From NCBI GenBank assembly GCA_942492735.1, contig OW818648.1, forward strand, positions 3,472,001-3,536,000: 64,000 bases of DNA, written 5' to 3'. Positions 1 through 7,144 of the stretch are shown piece after piece. The notes under the pieces are model-generated. The model was not told the DNA's origin. It saw only the letters and a program-made list of their open reading frames with translations, and made no database searches. How positions within the stretch are numbered: position 1 is the stretch's first letter; each line of letters starts with the position of its first letter. Source of the stretch: Sporobacter sp942492735. GTDB lineage: Bacteria; Bacillota; Clostridia; Oscillospirales; Oscillospiraceae. The position numbers and the translations under genes were made by a program.

Positions 1-770
1 ATTTTTTCCATGGCGATCTTTGATTCAAGGCCGATAATGGACTGGTGCAGCAGCACCTGGTTTAAAACGCTGCCGAGCACATACCGGTAGCCTTCAGTAG
101 ATACTGCAACCTCGACAGCCTCCGAAATCGCCGTACCAAGGCTGCCCGAGCTGTCGGGGTCATCCGCAAGCATTTTGCGGCCGACATTTGTCGTATTCGA
201 CGGCGACGGGATAATCGACGCGCCGTACGTCTCCATGACGGCTTTACGATACGGCTTCTGCTGATAGGAAACCTTGACCATGAATATCTTGCAGTCGAGT
301 CCGAAATAACCGGTAGCCATGGATAGCGCCGTGCCCCACTGTCCTGCGCCCGTCTCGGTCGTTACGCCCTTCAGGCCTTGTTTCTTGGCGTAATACGCCT
401 GGGCGATGGCGGAGTTCAGCTTATGACTGCCGGAGGTATTGCCGCCCTCATATTTGTAATAAATCTTCGCCGGTGTGCCAAGCTCCTTTTCCAGGCAATA
501 AGCCCGGACAAGCGGTGACGGCCGGTACATCTTGTAGAAATCCCGGATTTCCTGCGGGATCTCAATAAAGCGATCCTTATCATTGAGCTCTTGCTTCACC
601 AGCTCGTCGCAGAAAACGGGCGACAGATCCGCTTCCGTGACGGCCTGAAGTGTTCCCGGATGTAAAATCGGCCGGTGGTCTGTTTTCATATCCGCGCGGA
701 CATTGTACCACGCCTTTGGGATCTCCTCTTCGGAAAGATAGATTTTGTACGGGATTTTTTTGTCTGACAT
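1..770 (-). CDS. trpB: Tryptophan synthase beta chain, TrpB2 type (partial, 3' end outside window)
   Basis: PLP-dependent enzyme that joins indole and serine to make tryptophan. The visible N-terminal ~256 residues begin MSDKKIPYKIYLSEEEIPKAW and contain RPSPL, the cofactor-lysine segment GGNTSGSHKLNSA and the segment TETGAGQWGTALS, all typical of the TrpB2 branch rather than the TrpA-partnered TrpB1. The ATG at 770 follows AAAGGAG at good spacing. A tryptophan T-box and a strong promoter lie directly upstream, so expression should rise when uncharged tRNA-Trp accumulates, which supports a tryptophan-biosynthesis role. The gene runs off the left edge, so downstream partners are unknown. Confidence 0.93.
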   Translation of the reverse strand, partial: MSDKKIPYKIYLSEEEIPKAWYNVRADMKTDHRPILHPGTLQAVTEADLSPVFCDELVKQELNDKDRFIEIPQEIRDFYKMYRPSPLVRAYCLEKELGTPAKIYYKYEGGNTSGSHKLNSAIAQAYYAKKQGLKGVTTETGAGQWGTALSMATGYFGLDCKIFMVKVSYQQKPYRKAVMETYGASIIPSPSNTTNVGRKMLADDPDSSGSLGTAISEAVEVAVSTEGYRYVLGSVLNQVLLHQSIIGLESKIAMEK

Positions 771-869
771 TTTCGTTTTCTCCTTTCATATTTTGTGAAA
801 CTTGTTTCACTGGTGAACCTTGGTTCATTGGTGAACCGTGTTCACTCGAGACAGATAGGCAAATAAGCA

Positions 870-1165
870 AATAAAAATGCCCCTGTCTCTGCATATAATC
901 TGCAGGGACAAGAGCTTATACTCCTGCGGTACCACCCGGCTTGACGCTTCAAAACGTCCTCTCATTGCACACAAAAATGTGCCGGCATTTATTAACGGAG
1001 TGCCATCTCCGTCTCCCCTACTCGGTATGCCGCGTGTGCGGCAATGTGCACGCGCACTGCCTTTCAGTTTGCCCTCCCGAGCCCATTCGCCGTCTCGTCC
1101 GTACCGCATTTCCACCATCAGCGGCTCTCTAAATCGGTTTCAAAACAGTTACTTGCTCCCAGTCA
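870..1165 (-). promoter_or_regulatory. T-box leader, tryptophan specific
   Basis: On the minus strand the conserved T-box core GGGTGGTACCGC lies at 926-937. Stem I features lie further 5': AGAGAG at 1125-1130, a GCTGATGGTGGAAAT-like segment, and the specifier context GAA-TGG-GC with the TGG (Trp) codon at 1083-1085. A terminator-like hairpin (TGTCCCTGCA pairing with TGCAGAGACA, followed by a T-rich stretch) lies at about 870-908. The T-box core can compete with it to form the antiterminator. Uncharged tRNA-Trp should therefore allow read-through into the trpB2 gene. The element boundaries are approximate. Confidence 0.9.
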
Positions 1166-1189
1166 ACAGTTTTACTTGTATATTTTATG

Positions 1190-1217
1190 ATTATACATAC
1201 AAAAGTGCCTCTGTCAA
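1190..1217 (-). promoter_or_regulatory. Sigma-A-type promoter for the T-box/trpB transcript
   Basis: On the minus strand TTGACA (1212-1217) and TATAAT (1190-1195) are both perfect consensus hexamers, separated by 16 bp. Transcription would start near 1183, just ahead of T-box stem I. Confidence 0.85.
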
Positions 1218-1349
1218 GCTGATTTTCCTTACATCGGTTATTATTGCACATTTTTATTTTTTAATGTTGTCTTTGGCGGTTTTTCATTTTATAATATCGC
1301 TGTTAAGATTATCATCTGTTCAAGCAGTAATTTATAAGGAGGTCGCGAT

Positions 1350-2504
1350 ATGTATCAGCAATTTTCTCGTTCTGCAGCGATTATTTTCGGGTGTGGCGCC
1401 GTCTCAGTTCTCGGAGAAAAGGTCAAGGAGCTCGGCTGCAAAAAAGCCATGTGTGTTATCGATAAAGGCATCGAAGGTACAGGGATTCCGGAAAAGGCGA
1501 TCAAAAGCCTGAAAGACGCCGGCGTTGACGTCGTCGTATTCAGCGGCGTCGTTGCGGACCCGCCGGTCGACGTCGTTGACGAGGGCGGCGACCTGGCCAA
1601 ACGTGAAGGCGTCGACTGCCTGATTGGCGTTGGCGGCGGCAGCAGCATGGACACGGCAAAAGCGATCTCCATCCTCCTGTCGAACCCCGGAAAAGCCAAA
1701 GATTACATTCTCCCCAAGCCGGTTTACTATGACACAAAAACGCCGGTCATACTCGTCCCGACGACCGCCGGTACCGGCAGTGAGGTCACGTCGGTATGCA
1801 TTATATCGCGGCCCGAAATCAACGCCAAGTGGAGCGCCTTCGTCAACACGAATTTCGCCATCGTCGACCCAGAGCTGACGATGTCGCTGCCGAAGCGCGA
1901 AACAGCACATACTGGTCTTGACGCGTTGGCGCACGCGGCAGAGGCGATGACAAGTCTGGATTGGAACCCGCACAGCGATGTCGTCGGTGAAGCGGCCATA
2001 CGCAAGATCGCAAAAAATCTCGTCACAGCATACAACGAGCCAAGTAATGTCGAGGCGCGCTCGGAGATGATGCTCGCCGCCAATTTCGCGGGGCTTGCGT
2101 TTAATAATCCGTTGACACATGTCGGACACGCCGCGGCAGACGCGCTGTCCGGCCACTTCCACACGGCGCACGGTTACGGCTGCGGCATCTGCCTGCCCGC
2201 CGCCATGAAGATCTCCGGGCCCGCTGTACCGGAAAAAATGCGCGTGATCGCCGACGCTCTTGGCATTTCGCTGAAAGGCTCGGAAACGGGCGAAGATCTC
2301 GGAAACCTTGTCGCAGACAAAATCCGAGAAATGATGCGCGCAGTAAACGTGAAGTCTCTGAAGGAAATGGGTTACTCGCGAGAAGACGTCCTGAGCTTCG
2401 TCCCGGATGTCGTATCGAGCCATCTGTGCAATCACTGCGCGGTTAAAATCACAGACGAGGTCGCCTACAGCGTCCTGGCCGACATCTACGACAGCTACCA
2501 ATAA
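1350..2504 (+). CDS. Iron-containing alcohol dehydrogenase
   Basis: 384-residue NAD(P)-dependent group III (Fe-ADH) oxidoreductase, the usual length for the family. Seen directly: the nucleotide-binding GVGGGSSMDTAK motif near residue 95, the GTGSEVTSV segment, and the metal-ligand region with HTGLDALAHAAEA followed by HVGHAAADALSGHFHTAHGYG. These supply the conserved Asp and three His iron ligands. The start ATG follows AAGGAGG at 1336-1342. The gene is monocistronic, with a strong terminator 17 bp after the stop. The true substrate (short-chain alcohol, aldehyde, butanol or lactaldehyde) cannot be deduced from sequence. Confidence 0.93.
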   Translation: MYQQFSRSAAIIFGCGAVSVLGEKVKELGCKKAMCVIDKGIEGTGIPEKAIKSLKDAGVDVVVFSGVVADPPVDVVDEGGDLAKREGVDCLIGVGGGSSMDTAKAISILLSNPGKAKDYILPKPVYYDTKTPVILVPTTAGTGSEVTSVCIISRPEINAKWSAFVNTNFAIVDPELTMSLPKRETAHTGLDALAHAAEAMTSLDWNPHSDVVGEAAIRKIAKNLVTAYNEPSNVEARSEMMLAANFAGLAFNNPLTHVGHAAADALSGHFHTAHGYGCGICLPAAMKISGPAVPEKMRVIADALGISLKGSETGEDLGNLVADKIREMMRAVNVKSLKEMGYSREDVLSFVPDVVSSHLCNHCAVKITDEVAYSVLADIYDSYQ

Positions 2505-2520
2505 CAGACAAGCAAACCAA

Positions 2521-2553
2521 ATGCGGCTGAGAAATCTCAGCCGCATTTTTTTA
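2521..2553 (+). terminator. Rho-independent terminator after Fe-ADH
   Basis: An 11-bp perfect stem (ATGCGGCTGAG / CTCAGCCGCAT) with a 4-nt loop is followed by seven T residues. Confidence 0.93.
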
Positions 2554-2641
2554 TCATAATCCGGAATAACACCGGGGTTGCTCTCTCCGTGTCATTGCTA
2601 TGAAATACCAGCGTTCTGTCACGTCCCTGCTGCTCTATCCG

Positions 2642-2714
2642 TGTCATTCCCGCGCAGGCGGGAATCTACGTCCCTGCTCGGAGGCACTGGATTCCCGCCT
2701 GCGCGGGAATGACA
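2642..2714. repeat. REP-like paired palindromes
   Basis: A perfect 25-bp inverted repeat (2642-2666 and 2690-2714) encloses a 23-bp spacer. Each arm is itself palindromic (ATTCCCGC, GCAG, GCGGGAAT), as in bacterial REP/BIME elements. A partial third arm (GCGGGAATGACA) lies near 2729-2740. The element sits between the convergent Fe-ADH and E2-like genes. Confidence 0.8.
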
Positions 2715-2762
2715 ATGACAATGCGGAAGCGGGAATGACAGTGCGGAGGCGGGGGGCGGGTT

Positions 2763-3638
2763 TTAATCTATGTCCTCGGCGATTGTTTCGGGCGGGATGT
2801 CGAGCTGCTGCGGATGGCGGATGAAGCTCTTCAAATATTTAAAGACTTGAGCAAAAAAGAATCCGTCGCTGATGCGCTCATCGAGTACAAGCGTATAATC
2901 GACATACTTTTTCTCCACAACCGAGCCATCGAGCTGGACCTCCAGTTCCCTTCTCTTGGCACCGAACGCCAAAAAGAGGGGAATGGTTCCGAAATTATAC
3001 AGATGGTGGTAGACAGGCGGGATGCCGATTGAACCGAGATCGGTCACGAACATAGAGCCGTGAAACGGACTAACATCCACGAGGCTCTGCGGCAATTTTC
3101 CGAAATACTCCAGTATATTTAAGAAAAACACGCAGAATTTAAGAAGAACACGCGGAATTTTCATCAGCGTTCTCGCCATGTCATCTGTATCCGTATCTTT
3201 CCCGGTCTTGATCTGTTCCACTTCGGCGTTGATTTTATGATAAATATCGGTGATGGTATCGCGTGGGTCGAGCTTCACCTTAATTGATGTCTCAGCCGCT
3301 TCGACAGACATTGTTTTTTTGACGATGAGCACAATTTCAATACAGTTTCTTGCGTATATTCTCTGGCCTGCAACAAATCGGTTGAGCGCGGGCTTTTGGC
3401 TGACTACACGGACGAAAGAAGCCAGAAACACATGCAGCATCCCCATGCCGGGGTAGCCCTCCGCTCTCTTCTTTTTCAGAAAGCGGTCAACCTCCGTAAT
3501 CTCAATACTGTCGGCAAAACTGTTATTGGCATCGTTTTTCATCTTCATGATATACGGCGCCAACCTGTAAAATGGTTCAAGCGTGCGGAGCAATCTGCCG
3601 TCTTTCCTATCGCCGAAGCGTCTTTTTCTGGTTACCAT
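2763..3638 (-). CDS. Stand-alone 2-oxoacid dehydrogenase E2 / CAT-fold acyltransferase-like protein
   Basis: 291 residues resembling the catalytic domain of lipoyl acyltransferases (E2, chloramphenicol acetyltransferase fold). There is no lipoyl or subunit-binding domain. The C-terminal motif DERISDGFFFAQVFKYL (residues ~253-269) aligns with the family active-site motif DHRxxDG, but the catalytic His is Glu here. The segments FVTDLGSIGIPPVYHHLYNFGTI and LAFGAKR match the trimer core of the fold. No E1, E3 or lipoyl gene is nearby, so it may act on another acyl acceptor or be non-catalytic. The start is uncertain: the nearest purine-rich site, GAGGAG, is ~14 nt from the ATG at 3638. Confidence 0.75.
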   Translation of the reverse strand: MVTRKRRFGDRKDGRLLRTLEPFYRLAPYIMKMKNDANNSFADSIEITEVDRFLKKKRAEGYPGMGMLHVFLASFVRVVSQKPALNRFVAGQRIYARNCIEIVLIVKKTMSVEAAETSIKVKLDPRDTITDIYHKINAEVEQIKTGKDTDTDDMARTLMKIPRVLLKFCVFFLNILEYFGKLPQSLVDVSPFHGSMFVTDLGSIGIPPVYHHLYNFGTIPLFLAFGAKRRELEVQLDGSVVEKKYVDYTLVLDERISDGFFFAQVFKYLKSFIRHPQQLDIPPETIAEDID

Positions 3639-3733
3639 ATGCTAATTACCAACTCCTCAGGCTAAAAGCTTTTGGATTAATAATAAATGAATCAACGTAA
3701 ACATGCAATACAAAATAACAGTGACGGGTATTA

Positions 3734-3763
3734 GTAAGGACCGACACGGGGGTCGGTCCCTAC
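3734..3763. repeat. Hairpin-forming palindrome
   Basis: GGACCGAC (3738-3745) pairs with GTCGGTCC (3752-3759). It lies 15 bp beyond the stop of the dCMP deaminase gene. No good T-run follows on the minus strand, so it may be a small dispersed palindrome as readily as a terminator. Confidence 0.5.
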
Positions 3764-3777
3764 GGACGGTTTTATTA

Positions 3778-4260
3778 TCAGAGACCAGTTGGCAGCGAAT
3801 CGTCATTAAATACCCAGTCGCGCACATTTGTGACCGAAAACGTCTCTTTTTGCACACGTCCGATGACTTTCACAATTCCGGCATTGATAATGAGTCTGCG
3901 GCACATCGTGCAAGGTGTTGTTCCATCAACATACTCGCCTGTTTTTGTTTCCATACCGACGAGATAGAGTGTTGCCCCGAGTGTATCTCTGCGCGCCGCC
4001 GATATGATCGCATTGGCTTCGGCGTGGACACTGCGGCATAATTCATAGCGCTCACCGCTCGGTACTTTCAGGCTTTCTCTTGTGCAGTAATTGAGGTCAT
4101 CGCAGTTCTTTCTGCCGCGCGGCGCGCCGTTATAGCCCGTGGCTATGATTTCATCATTGAGTACGATGATCGCACCATACTTCCGGCGCAGACAGGTCGA
4201 CCTTTCCATAACGGTCTCGGCGATATCGAGGTAATAGGTTTCTTTATCTGTGCGCTTCAT
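3778..4260 (-). CDS. Deoxycytidylate (dCMP) deaminase family protein
   Basis: A zinc-dependent deaminase that probably converts dCMP to dUMP for dTMP synthesis (ComEB/dCMP deaminase family). The zinc motifs HAEANAII and PCTMCRRLIINAG are clear, as is the substrate-side segment GYNGAPRG. The length of 160 residues is normal. The start was placed at the ATG at 4260 (MKRTDKETYY) because GGAGG lies 8 nt upstream; an ATG seven codons earlier has no ribosome binding site. It appears to be monocistronic. The related late-competence protein ComEB is the main alternative name. Confidence 0.9.
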   Translation of the reverse strand: MKRTDKETYYLDIAETVMERSTCLRRKYGAIIVLNDEIIATGYNGAPRGRKNCDDLNYCTRESLKVPSGERYELCRSVHAEANAIISAARRDTLGATLYLVGMETKTGEYVDGTTPCTMCRRLIINAGIVKVIGRVQKETFSVTNVRDWVFNDDSLPTGL

Positions 4261-4489
4261 ACTGTAACCTCCACACGACATTTTTTTGCCCGATTTTCTA
4301 ATATTATACAGAGAACAACAAAAGTGGTCAAGCTGATATGTTCTCTAAAATAATCGAATTATTCTCATCATTATGTACCATATCTGCTAATAACTCAAGT
4401 ATTTACCACAATATATTGAATAATTCCGAAACATTTAGATTGCTATTGCTTTTTGCTTGCCGATATGCTAATATACCAAAGTGCTGCAT

Positions 4490-4566
4490 GCGCCTGTAGC
4501 TCAGTCGGATAGAGTGCACGGCTACGAACCGTGAGACCGGGGGTTCGAGTCCCTTCAGGCGTACCA
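4490..4566 (+). tRNA. tRNA-Arg (anticodon ACG)
   Basis: Complete cloverleaf with acceptor stem GCGCCTG/CAGGCGT (first pair G-U), D-arm AGCTCAGTCGGATAGAGT, anticodon stem CACGG/CCGTG around CTACGAA (anticodon ACG), T-arm GGGGGTTCGAGTCCCT and an encoded CCA end. An ACG anticodon implies A34-to-inosine editing for reading CGN codons. Confidence 0.95.
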
Positions 4567-4567
4567 A

Positions 4568-4604
4568 AGAACCGTATCAACTATTAGGTTGATACGGTTC
4601 TTTT
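4568..4604 (+). terminator. Terminator after tRNA-Arg
   Basis: AGAACCGTATCAAC pairs with GTTGATACGGTTCT across a short loop, followed by TTTTC, directly after the tRNA 3' end. Confidence 0.85.
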
Positions 4605-4638
4605 CGCAAAACAGCTCCGCTGTTTTTAGCTTGATACA

Positions 4639-4678
4639 AATAATCCCGCTTCGTTAAGAGGCGGGATTATTGTTTTTA
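4639..4678 (+). terminator. Hairpin/terminator, copy 1 of a pair flanking abrB
   Basis: AATAATCCCGC pairs with GCGGGATTATT around TTCGTTAAGA, followed by GTTTTT. Its 27-bp core at 4642-4668 is identical to the hairpin after the AbrB gene (5093-5119). Confidence 0.8.
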
Positions 4679-4803
4679 TAACAATTAACGAATGTCTATA
4701 GGTAAAATATGAAATTGACAATGAAGGTTATAAAGAGTATCGTAAGAGAACCCAATTAGGTATGGGTAGGAGAAATGAGTTTTACTTTAGAAAGGAAACG
4801 ACT

Positions 4804-5049
4804 ATGAAGTCAACCGGTATCGTGAGGAAAGTCGATGAGTTAGGTAGAATTGTCTTGCCGATCGAGCTTCGCCGCACATTGAACATCGCTGAGAAAGATG
4901 CTCTGGAAATTTATGTTGAAGGATCAGAGATTGTACTTAAGAAGTATGAACCAGCTTGTATTTTTTGCGGAAACGCAAAAGAAGTCGCATTATACAAAGG
5001 CAAAATTATCTGCGCCGCATGTATGAAAGAATTAAAGAAAAAGGCGTAA
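4804..5049 (+). CDS. AbrB/SpoVT-type transition-state regulator with C-terminal zinc-ribbon-like motif
   Basis: 81-residue DNA-binding protein. The N-terminal swapped-hairpin AbrB domain reads MKSTGIVRKVDELGRIVLPIELRRTL, almost the family consensus. The C-terminal part has CIFCGN...CAACMK, a Cys4 pattern seen in AbrB and its paralogues for multimerisation. The start is the ATG at 4804 after AAAGGAAA. The gene stands alone between a tRNA and a cupin gene and is flanked by two identical hairpins. It is likely a global growth-phase regulator; its targets are unknown. Confidence 0.9.
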   Translation: MKSTGIVRKVDELGRIVLPIELRRTLNIAEKDALEIYVEGSEIVLKKYEPACIFCGNAKEVALYKGKIICAACMKELKKKA

Positions 5050-5090
5050 GATACCACGACTTGGACCCATCACCAGTATACGTCGATACA

Positions 5091-5127
5091 ACAATCCCGC
5101 TTCGTTAAGAGGCGGGATTGTTTTTTT
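5091..5127 (+). terminator. Terminator after abrB, copy 2 of the duplicated hairpin
   Basis: CAATCCCGC pairs with GCGGGATTG and is followed by seven T residues, a strong intrinsic terminator 43 bp after the abrB stop. The core matches 4642-4668 exactly. Confidence 0.9.
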
Positions 5128-5258
5128 ATAAACTGATTAAACAAAGTAAAGAAACTATTGACTTTAAGGCCAACAATCTGTAATCTTATTCTAGAATATT
5201 ATTCTAGTTATTCGTCCGTATAATTAATATAAGTTTGTATTTTGGGGAGGTAATTTTC

Positions 5259-5750
5259 ATGGGCAAATACGACAATTTGTTCTTAGCGTACGATGGTAAG
5301 CAGGATTTCCCATTGGGGCATGTCATTCAGCGTTTCACCAGTACCGAGATACCGGATAGTAATTTCTATTTTCTGCATTGGATTGTTCCGAATGACTATT
5401 CGGCCGATGAGTTTCAGGTAGGACATCCAACCCATACGCACGATGCGGCTGAAATTCTATTCTGTATTGGCGCCGATCATAATAACCCCTCGGATCTCGG
5501 CGCTGAAGTTGAATTTTACATTGGCGAGGAGATGGAGAAACATATTATCAACAAGTCTACCGCCATCTTCATCCCCGCCGGCGTACCGCATTCTCCCTGG
5601 CGTCTCAAGAAAATTGACCGTCCATTTCTTTACCTCATGGTTGAACAATCGAAAACGCATACAAACCACTGGCGTGCCGATCTGATGTCCAAAGAAGATC
5701 AGGCAAAAATCGACTGGTCGCTGTGGGAAGGCGGAGAACGCATAAAGTAA
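5259..5750 (+). CDS. Cupin-domain protein
   Basis: 163 residues starting MGKYDNLFLAYDG, with ATG at 5259 after GGGGAGG. Metal-site features of a small cupin are visible: HPTHTHDAAEILFCIG (three His and a Glu) and a later FIPAGVPHSPW His motif. No enzyme family can be assigned; it could be a small-molecule isomerase/dioxygenase-like protein or a sensor. A truncated relative lies at 22036-22353, sharing the pattern THxxxE...NPxDLGxExE...IFxPxGxxH. The gene is monocistronic between terminators. Confidence 0.8.
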   Translation: MGKYDNLFLAYDGKQDFPLGHVIQRFTSTEIPDSNFYFLHWIVPNDYSADEFQVGHPTHTHDAAEILFCIGADHNNPSDLGAEVEFYIGEEMEKHIINKSTAIFIPAGVPHSPWRLKKIDRPFLYLMVEQSKTHTNHWRADLMSKEDQAKIDWSLWEGGERIK

Positions 5751-5767
5751 AAACGACCATAACAACG

Positions 5768-5798
5768 CCCCCCAGCTGCTATCATAGCAACTGGGGGG
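5768..5798. terminator. Hairpin between convergent cupin and merR genes
   Basis: CCCCCCAG...CTGGGGGG with an extended TGCT/AGCA stem forms a strong hairpin between the convergent genes. It lacks a clear T-run in either direction and is probably a bidirectional terminator. Confidence 0.6.
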
Positions 5799-5805
5799 TA
5801 TCTCG

Positions 5806-6174
5806 TCAAGACGAGTGAACCGTCCCCTTGTCTTGTTCGTAGCTGGCGATCTTGTAATCAAGACGGTCCAGCGTTTTCTGCATTTCACACATTCGATCAA
5901 TCAGTTGACGACGCTGTTCAATTAGAAGCTCTTTTCTGGCTTTGACCGTCGCCGCGCCTTGCTGAAACAACGCGACATACTCTATGAGCACTTCTATAGG
6001 AAGTCCGGCGCCGCGCATACACTTAATAAATTCAACCCACCGGCAGTCTTCCTCCGAATAGCTGCGGATGCCCCCCTGCGTTCTGTTCACGCTCGGAATT
6101 AAGCCGAGTCGTTCATAATAACGCAGCGTGTCGGCCGAAAGGTCGTATTTTTTGCTCACTTCAGATATTGTCAC
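5806..6174 (-). CDS. MerR-family transcriptional regulator
   Basis: Winged-helix activator with TISEVSKKYDLSADTLRYYERLGLIP at the N-terminus, the classic MerR DNA-binding signature, followed by a dimerising coiled coil (residues ~80-115). No metal-binding cysteine cluster of the MerR/CueR type is seen, so the effector is probably organic or redox-related. The start was placed at GTG 6174 because GGGGGTGA lies just upstream; an ATG at 6189 has no ribosome binding site. The gene follows the flavoprotein gene by 68 bp. The two probably form an autoregulated unit from the 19-bp-spacer promoter at 6949-6979. The last residues (QDKGTVHSS) are encoded by a dispersed palindrome. Confidence 0.88.
   Translation of the reverse strand: MTISEVSKKYDLSADTLRYYERLGLIPSVNRTQGGIRSYSEEDCRWVEFIKCMRGAGLPIEVLIEYVALFQQGAATVKARKELLIEQRRQLIDRMCEMQKTLDRLDYKIASYEQDKGTVHSS
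5807..5837. repeat. Dispersed palindrome with GAACCGTCCCCTTG core (copy at the merR 3' end)
   Basis: CAAGACGAGTGAACCGTCCC continuing into CTTGTCTTG forms a CAAGAC/GTCTTG stem. The same core is at the ends of the RAYT elements (22023-22036, 25012-25025), at 31081-31137 and at 52801-52832. It overlaps the last codons of the merR gene. Confidence 0.75.
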
Positions 6175-6241
6175 AATAGTCACCCCCATTTACTAATAAT
6201 AACACTTTGGGTTAACGCGCCGTCAAACGTTATCTTATTCC

Positions 6242-6874
6242 CTAACGAATAAAGTTGGTGGCGACTCTCTCCTCCTGTTCCGGATATGGAATTCCCGCTT
6301 TAACGCCAGCCTCCTTGCACTTCATCAACCACGCCATATTCCTCGCCAGAATGCGCATAATCTGCAAGCCCTCCAAGTCTTTTTTGACCTCCTCGGGTGT
6401 TGAGCCATGCACCATGTTCCAATACCTGGACGAGACAACCGGCATTTCGGAAATTGTGAAATACTTTATCAGCTGGTCAAAAGCAGCGGTCGTTCCGGCT
6501 CTGCGAGCGGATACAATACATGCCGCCGGCTTCAGGTAAAACGCCTTGCGGTTTCCGCACATATTTGAAAAGAATGCGCGGTCCATAAACGACGTGATCG
6601 CCCCGCCCGCGGAAGCGTAATGGACAGGCGAACCGAACACGAAGCCATCTGCCTCAATGGCGCGTTCGACAAAGATATTGACACTGTCATCAAAAACACA
6701 CCTGCCGGTTTTAGCGCAATTCCAGCAGGCAATACAACCGGAGAGAGGCTTCTTCCCGATATGGAATATTTCGGTTTCAACGCCTTCCTTATTGAGTGTA
6801 TCAGCGACCTCACCCAGCGCCGTATATGTGCACCCTTTCTCATTTGGGCTTCCATTTACTAATAAAACTTTCAT
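6242..6874 (-). CDS. NAD(P)H-dependent FMN reductase / iron-sulfur flavoprotein
   Basis: Flavodoxin-fold redox protein of 210 residues. VNGSPNEKGCTYTAL (residues ~6-20) is the FMN phosphate loop and FGSPVHYASAGGAITSFMDRAF is the second flavin contact. CIACWNCAKTGRC fits the compact CX2CX2CX4-7C cluster motif of archaeal/clostridial iron-sulfur flavoproteins (Isf). The start is ATG 6874 after GGAGG. It is the first gene of a two-gene unit with the MerR regulator, from a MerR-type promoter. The likely role is electron transfer or nitro/quinone/oxidative-stress reduction; the substrate is unknown. Confidence 0.88.
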   Translation of the reverse strand: MKVLLVNGSPNEKGCTYTALGEVADTLNKEGVETEIFHIGKKPLSGCIACWNCAKTGRCVFDDSVNIFVERAIEADGFVFGSPVHYASAGGAITSFMDRAFFSNMCGNRKAFYLKPAACIVSARRAGTTAAFDQLIKYFTISEMPVVSSRYWNMVHGSTPEEVKKDLEGLQIMRILARNMAWLMKCKEAGVKAGIPYPEQEERVATNFIR

Positions 6875-6948
6875 AATAACCTCCACTTATAATGATTATA
6901 ACACGCTTGATTCAATCTTTTTCAGCAAGTCGATACTTCACTCAACAC

Positions 6949-6979
6949 AGCATATCACTTGGAGTTAACTCCAAGTCAA
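6949..6979 (-). promoter_or_regulatory. MerR-type promoter with 20-bp perfect operator palindrome
   Basis: On the minus strand TTGACT (6974-6979) and TATGCT (6949-6954) are separated by 19 bp, the over-long spacing typical of MerR-activated promoters. A perfect palindrome, ACTTGGAGTTAACTCCAAGT (6957-6976), fills the spacer and overlaps the -35 box. It faces the flavoprotein-merR pair. Confidence 0.85.
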
Positions 6980-7144
6980 GAGGTTTATATAATATTTTCC
7001 GGGATGTGAATAACCGCTACTCGGTCACTCAAAATTACGAAGAGACTTTTGTAACTATATCACAGAGTGGAAAATTACCTATCAGGTACACTTAAACCAC
7101 ATCTGTATAGCGACAGATGAATACATTCGAATTTAGGTGGTTTA

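Noticed and set aside
1404..2546. A 380-codon open frame antisense to the Fe-ADH gene
   Set aside because: The plus-strand gene has full family motifs, a strong ribosome site and a terminator. The antisense frame is Arg/Asp/Val-rich with no recognisable domain.
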